From an uncultured Oscillospiraceae bacterium (lineage in GTDB: Bacteria > Bacillota_A > Clostridia > Oscillospirales > Oscillospiraceae): DNA of 9,717 bases. The position numbers and the translations under genes are program-made. The stretch lies in assembly GCA_934561335.1 (NCBI GenBank), contig CAKTGD010000056.1:1-9717 (forward strand), written 5' to 3'. Positions 5,878 to 9,717 of this stretch are shown in pieces. Under the pieces are notes generated by a model. The model was not told the origin of the DNA and ran no database searches. It was given only the letters and a program-made list of their open reading frames with translations. The first letter of the stretch is position 1; each line of letters opens with the position of its first letter.

Positions 5878-7335
5878 TCAGATATTGTGCGGCGCTGACA
5901 GCTGCAACGTGAAATTAAAGGATGTCAGGCCGTTTTCGCTGGTCACGGTAATATGCTCCTTATGCTGCGCCAGTATGGTCTTGACCACATACAAGCCCAG
6001 TCCGTAGCCGTCCTTATCCTCACTGCGGGATTTATCGGATTTATGAAACCGCTCAAACAGCAGCGGAATCTCCTCCGGCGCAATGGTGGCGCCGCGGTTA
6101 CGCACGGAGATGATGGCCTTTTCATCATTGGTGGCCAGCCCCAGATACAGCGCCGTGTGCGGCGTGGCAAATTTGGCGGCATTCTCCAGTAAATTGTAAA
6201 TGACCTGCGTGATCAGATCCCGGTCGCCCCGCACCATGGTGGGATCGTCGGGAATATTGGCCTCTACATCCAGCCCCCGGTCGTTGATCTTCTGCTCCAT
6301 GCTTAAAAGGGCGATGCGCATGACCTCGCAGACGTCGAAATCCTCCTTCTTCATCTCCTTGGACTGAATCTGGGAAATATCCAGCATACGCCGCACCAGA
6401 CGGCTCAGGCGGCGGCTCTCGTCGGAAATGATCTGCAGGTAGTGCTTCTCCCGCTCTGGCGGGATGGTGCCGTCCAGAATGCCGTCTGTGTATCCGGCAA
6501 TGGTAGTCATGGGGGTTTTCAGCTCATGGGACACGTTGGCGATAAAGTCCCGCCGCTGCCGCTCCGTCTCCGCCAGCGAGTCGGCCATGGCGTTGAAGGA
6601 CTGGGCCAGCTCGCCGATCTCGTCGCTGCGATCCAATTCGGGAATACGCACGTCAAAATCGCCGGCGGCATAGGCGCGGGTGGCCTTTACCATATCGGTG
6701 ATGGGCTGGATCTGCCGCATGGAGGTAACGGAACTGGCCAGAAAGGCGATCAGCAAAATAATGGCTGAGGTCATCAGGAACAGCCCGATGAAGGAGCGCC
6801 ACACCTGCATGATCTCCGACTCGTCCATCACCGCCAACACAATGCCCAGCAGCTGCCCGTCGTTGCCCCTCACCGGCACGGCCACCGCAAACTTCTTGGC
6901 CTCATAGGTGCCGTTGACATTACTGCGGCCCTGATAGAGGCCCTTCTCGCCCAGAATGTCATCTACAATTTCCTCCGGAATGGTGAGGCTGCGGCCCACC
7001 AGATCGCTGTCGGTGGTCAGCAGCACATTGCCCCGCGGCGAGCAGATGAGGAAATCCACATCCGTCATCCGCGACGCCATATCCGCCAGCTTCCGCAGCG
7101 CCGCGCCCTGATCAATATCGGCATCGCTGGAGGCGGTAAAGTAGTCGGCGGAGACCTGGGCAATCAACTCGGCCCGGGTGCGCATCTCGCCCCGCTTGTC
7201 CGCGGTGGTGGTGCCATAGCTCAATGTAAAAAAGCTGACGCCCAGCAGCAGCAATGTCAGCAGCACCATACCGGCAGTCAGCGCAAACTGATGCCAGTAG
7301 AGGCTGTTGAATCTTCGTTTAAACCGCTCGATCAT
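5878..7335 (-). CDS. HAMP-domain sensor histidine kinase
   Basis: This 485-residue membrane kinase is the sensor partner of the adjacent response regulator. It has a membrane helix (about 17-39), an extracellular sensing domain of about 140 residues (40-180) with a PAS/Cache-like segment (VDFLICSPRGNVLLTTD, 93-109), and a second membrane helix (about 182-202). These are followed by HAMP (about 203-257), HisKA with phosphoacceptor H270 in SHELKTP, and HATPase_c (about 368-478). N381 and N385 lie in the N-box, FERFHKSDKSR is at 427-437 and GYGLGLYVVK is at 443-452. The G1 box reads VRNRGATI where V-x-D-x-G-x-G-I is textbook; N for D is fairly common in this kinase type. The start overlaps the regulator stop by ATGA. 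Family is certain; the signal is unknown, though the HtrA neighbour suggests envelope or protein-folding stress. Confidence 0.94.
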   Translation of the reverse strand: MIERFKRRFNSLYWHQFALTAGMVLLTLLLLGVSFFTLSYGTTTADKRGEMRTRAELIAQVSADYFTASSDADIDQGAALRKLADMASRMTDVDFLICSPRGNVLLTTDSDLVGRSLTIPEEIVDDILGEKGLYQGRSNVNGTYEAKKFAVAVPVRGNDGQLLGIVLAVMDESEIMQVWRSFIGLFLMTSAIILLIAFLASSVTSMRQIQPITDMVKATRAYAAGDFDVRIPELDRSDEIGELAQSFNAMADSLAETERQRRDFIANVSHELKTPMTTIAGYTDGILDGTIPPEREKHYLQIISDESRRLSRLVRRMLDISQIQSKEMKKEDFDVCEVMRIALLSMEQKINDRGLDVEANIPDDPTMVRGDRDLITQVIYNLLENAAKFATPHTALYLGLATNDEKAIISVRNRGATIAPEEIPLLFERFHKSDKSRSEDKDGYGLGLYVVKTILAQHKEHITVTSENGLTSFNFTLQLSAPHNI

Positions 7336-8021
7336 GCCAGCTGCTTCACTTCAAACTTGTAGCCCACGCCCCACACGGTTTTCAGCGCCCACTGGTCGGA
7401 GACGTTTTCCACCTTTTCCCGCAGCCGCTTGATATGTACGTCCACGGTGCGGCTGTCGCCAAAATAGTCAAAGCCCCAGACCTCGTCCAGCAGTTGGTTG
7501 CGGGTATACACGCGGTTGGGCGTCACCGCCAGATGGTACAGCAGCTCCAGCTCCTTGGGCGGCGTGTCCACCTTCTTGCCGTCCACCAGCAGCTCATAGC
7601 TGTCCAGATCGATCACCAGCTTGTCAAACACCAGACGCTTGCGGGTATCGTCAGGGATCTCGCTGCGGCGCAGCACGGCGTTGATGCGGGCCATCAGCTC
7701 CTTCATCTCAAAGGGCTTGACCAGATAATCGTCGGCGCCCATTTCAAGGCCCGTAATACGGTCGGTCACGTCGCCCTTGGCCGTCAGCATGATAATGGGT
7801 GTCTTTCCCTTTTCCCGGATATGGGCGCACACGGCCCAGCCGTCCATCACCGGCAGCATGATATCCAACAGCACCATATCCGGCGCCTTGGCATCGTACT
7901 CCGCTACGGCTTTGCCGCCGTCATAGGCAATGCGGACCTCAAAGCCCTCTTTTTCCAGATACATGCGGATCAGGTCGGAAATATTGTGGTCGTCCTCCAC
8001 CACAAGAATATTGCGTGCCAT
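7332..8021 (-). CDS. OmpR/PhoB-family response regulator
   Basis: This 229-residue DNA-binding regulator is phosphorylated by the downstream kinase. The receiver domain (1-115) has the acidic pair at E9-D11, phospho-acceptor D53 (LLDIMLP), T80 and K102 (VKPF). The winged-helix Trans_reg_C domain (about 128-226) contains LLDEVWGFDYFGDSRTVDVHIKRLREK (177-203) and ends with VWGVGYKFE. The start at 8021 was chosen because MARNILVVEDD is the normal receiver beginning and GGGAGG lies eight bases upstream. The longer frame to 8189 would add 56 residues without similarity and would run through the promoter. It most resembles the Wal/Css/Res-type regulators of Firmicutes; which one cannot be settled by eye. 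It is the first gene of the regulator-kinase-protease operon. Confidence 0.95.
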   Translation of the reverse strand: MARNILVVEDDHNISDLIRMYLEKEGFEVRIAYDGGKAVAEYDAKAPDMVLLDIMLPVMDGWAVCAHIREKGKTPIIMLTAKGDVTDRITGLEMGADDYLVKPFEMKELMARINAVLRRSEIPDDTRKRLVFDKLVIDLDSYELLVDGKKVDTPPKELELLYHLAVTPNRVYTRNQLLDEVWGFDYFGDSRTVDVHIKRLREKVENVSDQWALKTVWGVGYKFEVKQLA

Positions 8022-8055
8022 ATCGATAGCCTCCCAATGTATTTCTGTAGCATCA

Positions 8056-8086
8056 ATTATACCGAAGCAGCCGGGTCTTTCCTGAA
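8056..8086 (-). promoter_or_regulatory. Probable promoter of the regulator-kinase-htrA operon
   Basis: On the minus strand a perfect TATAAT (8061-8056) lies about 35 bases before the regulator start, giving a short leader with GGGAGG. The best -35 is poor: TTCAGG (8086-8081) at a 19-base spacing. A perfect -10 with a weak -35 is what one expects of a promoter needing an activator, for example the regulator itself. Confidence 0.6.
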
Positions 8087-8114
8087 CTTTCTGTAAATTC
8101 AGCAAGAATACCAT

Positions 8115-8143
8115 CCCTTGACAGGAGCAAGCACGCCTGACAG
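8115..8143 (-). repeat. Imperfect 29-bp direct repeat, copy nearer the promoter
   Basis: This copy matches the one at 8174-8202 at 25 of 29 positions, sharing CCCTTGACAGG (plus-strand reading) and CACGCCT. The start-to-start distance is 59 bases. It lies roughly 65-95 bases upstream of the predicted start of the response-regulator transcript, where activator or autoregulatory sites often lie. It does not fall in any gene. Confidence 0.6.
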
Positions 8144-8173
8144 TGCGTCTTTCCGGCGCTTTTTGCCCTTTTT

Positions 8174-8202
8174 CCCTTGACAGGGGCAAACACGCCTATC
8201 AG
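8174..8202 (-). repeat. Imperfect 29-bp direct repeat, distal copy
   Basis: This is the second copy of the repeat at 8115-8143, between the spoIID stop and the response-regulator promoter. In this copy CCCT-TGAC-AGGG can form a tiny inverted repeat that is only partly kept in the other copy. The TTGACA hexamers in both copies have no -10 partner at 16-18 bases on the plus strand, so they are probably not promoters. Confidence 0.6.
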
Positions 8203-8230
8203 CTGACGATACTTTATTTTACCACATTTT

Positions 8231-9229
8231 TCAGCCGTTGTACAGTCCGATCGTCACGCCGGTATAATACCATTGCAGGATCTCGCGCCACGTTTTTCCC
8301 TGCCGCGCCAGCTCGTTGGCTCCATACTGGCTCATGCCCACACCGTGGCCATAGCCCGTCACCCGGAAGGTAACGCTGCCGCCGTCCGCCTCGGCGGTAA
8401 AGGCCGTGCTGCGCAGGGCGTAAAGGCTGCGCAGTTCTTTGCCTGACACCGTCACGCCGCCGACCACGGCGGAGGCAACCCGGCCATCCTCGGTCAGCAC
8501 GGTATCCCGGATCCAGCCCTCCGTGCCGCCGGACAGCTTTGCCTCCGGGTGCGCCCTGAGAAATACCGTGCGGAAGGTCTCGGCGCTGAAGGTGTTGACG
8601 CTGTAGTAATTGGGCACGCTCTCGGCGCTCTCCGGGCTTTTTACGCTGACAAGATACGGCAGCGCCGCAGTCCAGACGTCGCCGCTGGCCGCTGTAAAGC
8701 CGGCGGAGGAGGAGTGGAACACCGCCATGATCGGCGCGCCGTCATACAAGATCACCTGTCCGTCGGTATCCGCCACGGCGGAACGAATTTTCTCTTCATA
8801 CGCCTCAAATGTCTCTCCCCATTTTTCCCGGGCCGCCGTCCGGCTCAGCCACGCGGTACAGCAGGCCGGGTCGGTGCACACATCTGCATCCGGGTGGTTT
8901 CGCTTGGGCGCGGCGGTCATCGCGTAGTAGAGGTAGGTACGCTCCGCTACCGCCTGCGCCTTCAGCGCCTCCGCTTCAAAGGCGGCGGGCATCTCGCCGC
9001 GCACCACGCCCAGCAGGTATTCCTCCGCCGACATCGTCTGCACCGCCGCGCCGTCCCACAGCCGTACCGTATGCGCCGCGTCAGAGCTGCCGCTCTGCGT
9101 TTCCTCCCGCGGACGCTCCTGCGCCGGAGAGGCGCTCTCCCTGTTCTCTGCGCCGTCCAGCCATCGCAGCCACGGCGGCAAAAACAGCAGCAGCGCCAAA
9201 AGCAGTCCCGCTGCCAACGTCTGTTTCAT
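8231..9229 (-). CDS. spoIID: Stage II sporulation protein D (peptidoglycan lytic transglycosylase)
   Basis: SpoIID is a mother-cell membrane enzyme that cuts glycan strands during engulfment of the forespore, working with SpoIIM and SpoIIP. This 332-residue protein has an N-terminal signal anchor (about 4-19) and a low-complexity linker (27-55). The conserved core starts at YLLGVVRGEMPAAFEAEALKAQAVAERTYLYY (71-102), where E79 is the expected catalytic glutamate, by comparison with the Glu in the same GEMP motif of B. subtilis SpoIID. It continues with VFHSSSAGFTA (170-180), PYLVSVKSPE (191-200) and GYGHGVGMSQYGAN (292-305). H112, C118, C123 and C124 sit where clostridial SpoIID proteins bind zinc. 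The start at 9229 has AAAGGAAG upstream. The usual neighbour spoIIQ is absent; the next gene downstream is the two-component operon, with no clear terminator between. Confidence 0.95.
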   Translation of the reverse strand: MKQTLAAGLLLALLLFLPPWLRWLDGAENRESASPAQERPREETQSGSSDAAHTVRLWDGAAVQTMSAEEYLLGVVRGEMPAAFEAEALKAQAVAERTYLYYAMTAAPKRNHPDADVCTDPACCTAWLSRTAAREKWGETFEAYEEKIRSAVADTDGQVILYDGAPIMAVFHSSSAGFTAASGDVWTAALPYLVSVKSPESAESVPNYYSVNTFSAETFRTVFLRAHPEAKLSGGTEGWIRDTVLTEDGRVASAVVGGVTVSGKELRSLYALRSTAFTAEADGGSVTFRVTGYGHGVGMSQYGANELARQGKTWREILQWYYTGVTIGLYNG

Positions 9230-9253
9230 GCACCCACTTCCTTTCCATGCTTC

Positions 9254-9279
9254 AGTGTAGGACGCGGGCGCGGCGAAAT
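9254..9279 (-). promoter_or_regulatory. Possible sigma-E-like promoter of spoIID
   Basis: On the minus strand CCTACACT (9261-9254) matches 7 of 8 positions of the sigma-E -10 CATACAMT, about 25 bases before the spoIID start. spoIID belongs to the sigma-E regulon in other spore formers. The -35 region at the right distance (TGATT, near 9281-9277) is a poor match to ATATT, so this stays a suggestion. Confidence 0.3.
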
Positions 9280-9299
9280 CAGGGGAAAGCGCAGTTGTA

Positions 9300-9420
9300 A
9301 CAATGGCCTGCGGAATATTTAATACTCTTGTAATAATTCTTTATGATAATTTTTAACATCCCTCGGGTATCTTAATACTTGCAAGAGACAAAAACTTTTT
9401 TCATCAATCTTCCTGCCAAG
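9300..9420. other. AT-rich gene-free stretch upstream of spoIID
   Basis: The stretch from 9230 to 9624 holds no supported gene. Its part from about 9312 to 9400 is far more AT-rich than the rest of the window and contains a CTCTTG/CAAGAG inverted pair (near 9325 and 9383). It may hold upstream promoter elements for spoIID. I found no convincing complete promoter or coding frame in it. Confidence 0.4.
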
Positions 9421-9458
9421 TAGCCGAAGGCGTTTCGCCTTCGGCTATCTGGTTTTTT
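9421..9458 (+). terminator. Strong hairpin with downstream T-run (orphan terminator-like element)
   Basis: A perfect 12-pair stem (9421-9432 with 9436-9447, loop TTT) is followed five bases later by six Ts (9453-9458), so the geometry favours termination on the plus strand. No plus-strand gene lies upstream in the 395-base gap. It may end a small RNA, limit stray transcription toward the right, or be part of a repeat element. Confidence 0.5.
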
Positions 9459-9479
9459 AAGGCGCTTGCGGTAGACGGC

Positions 9480-9501
9480 GGGCCGATGCCTGCATCGGCC
9501 C
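9480..9501. repeat. Perfect GC-rich palindrome, possible dispersed repeat
   Basis: A nine-pair stem (9480-9488 with 9493-9501, loop CCTG) is flanked on the minus strand by TTGTAAGG before it and CGCCG after it. Short palindromes of the style 'TTGTAGGG + GC-rich stem' recur in intergenic regions of gut Clostridia, as I recall, so this may be a REP/MITE-like unit. Only one copy is seen in this window. Confidence 0.45.
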
Positions 9502-9572
9502 TTACAACATAGCCACCGCTGCCTTACGCCACAGATGGAGAGCAACTGTCGGTGCTCTGCCGTCCCCAGATG

Positions 9573-9612
9573 AAGAAACCCCCGTTCATCCTCACATGAG
9601 GATGAACGGGGG
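9573..9612 (-). terminator. Intrinsic terminator of the gene at the right edge
   Basis: A perfect 15-pair stem (9579-9593 with 9598-9612, loop ACAT) is followed on the minus strand by TTTCTT (9578-9573). It starts 12 bases after the stop codon of the partial minus-strand gene, which supports both that gene and this terminator. Confidence 0.85.
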
Positions 9613-9624
9613 CTGCTATTTCCT

Positions 9625-9717
9625 TTAAAAACCGGGGACTTTGGCCAGAACGGCGTCAAATTCCGTGTACGCTGCCGCCGCGCTGTCAGGAACGGCCACG
9701 GTGATGAACCATCCGGC
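9625..9717 (-). CDS. C-terminal fragment of an unidentified protein
   Basis: The reading frame is open from the right edge to a TAA at 9627-9625, giving 30 residues that begin AGWFITVAVPDSAAAAYTEF and end LAKVPGF. I do not recognise the family. The terminator placed 12 bases downstream and the normal amino-acid composition suggest a genuine gene whose body lies outside the window. No domain can be assigned from this tail. Confidence 0.6.
   Translation of the reverse strand, partial: AGWFITVAVPDSAAAAYTEFDAVLAKVPGF

Noticed and set aside
8115..8202. CRISPR-like repeat-spacer unit
   Set aside because: There are only two imperfect copies, with no third repeat and no cas genes nearby.
8118..8205. 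Two TTGACA hexamers on the plus strand in the direct repeats as promoters
   Set aside because: Neither has a -10-like hexamer at suitable spacing, and no plus-strand gene follows.
9311..9320. AAATATT on the minus strand as a sigma-E -35 for spoIID
   Set aside because: The best -10-like sequence after it (TTACAACT) is a poor match at the wrong spacing; the candidate at 9254-9261 fits better, though still weakly.
9372..9659. 95-residue minus-strand open frame
   Set aside because: It runs through three hairpins, including the terminator of the right-edge gene, has a biased Arg/Cys/Ser composition and resembles no family. The right-edge gene uses another frame that stops cleanly at 9625.

Overview
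The window looks like chromosomal DNA of a GC-rich, endospore-forming member of the Clostridia. The order Oscillospirales (Oscillospiraceae or Ruminococcaceae type) is my best guess. The reasons are a SpoIID gene, an M-box magnesium riboswitch ahead of mgtE, strong Firmicute-type ribosome binding sites (AGGAGG variants), an OmpR-type two-component/HtrA operon, a DUF1540 mini-protein and GC-rich short palindromes between genes. The taxonomic call is inference from gene content and style, not from a marker search.

Left part (1-1770, minus strand): the 5' two-fifths or so of uvrB (nucleotide excision repair) runs off the left edge, with radC just upstream. A good sigma-A promoter drives radC leftward, back to back with a rightward promoter for mgtE. 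Centre (1825-4564, plus strand): promoter, M-box riboswitch with its intrinsic terminator, mgtE (Mg2+ channel/transporter), a strong terminator, a 63-residue nine-cysteine DUF1540 protein, and two overlapping half-size TauE/SafE (TSUP) permease genes. The block ends at a perfect bidirectional terminator shared with the convergent operon.

Right part (4580-9717, minus strand): an operon of an OmpR-type response regulator, a HAMP sensor histidine kinase and a membrane-anchored HtrA-like PDZ protease. The first two genes overlap by ATGA and the third follows after 14 bases. This is most simply read as an envelope-stress sensing circuit with its effector protease. It is preceded by a promoter and two imperfect 29-bp direct repeats that could be operator sites. 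Upstream lies spoIID (peptidoglycan lytic transglycosylase of engulfment), then about 400 bases without a gene holding an AT-rich stretch and three strong hairpins, then the C-terminal 30 codons of an unidentified minus-strand gene ending at a terminator.

Most of the window is well-known biology. The least ordinary items are the split TSUP permease, the DUF1540 gene pressed against a terminator with a consensus -10 on the mgtE stop codon, the paired repeats upstream of the response regulator, and the duplicated aromatic motif in the cytosolic tail of the HtrA protein. I did not find convincing evidence of a new mobile, defence or CRISPR-type system.
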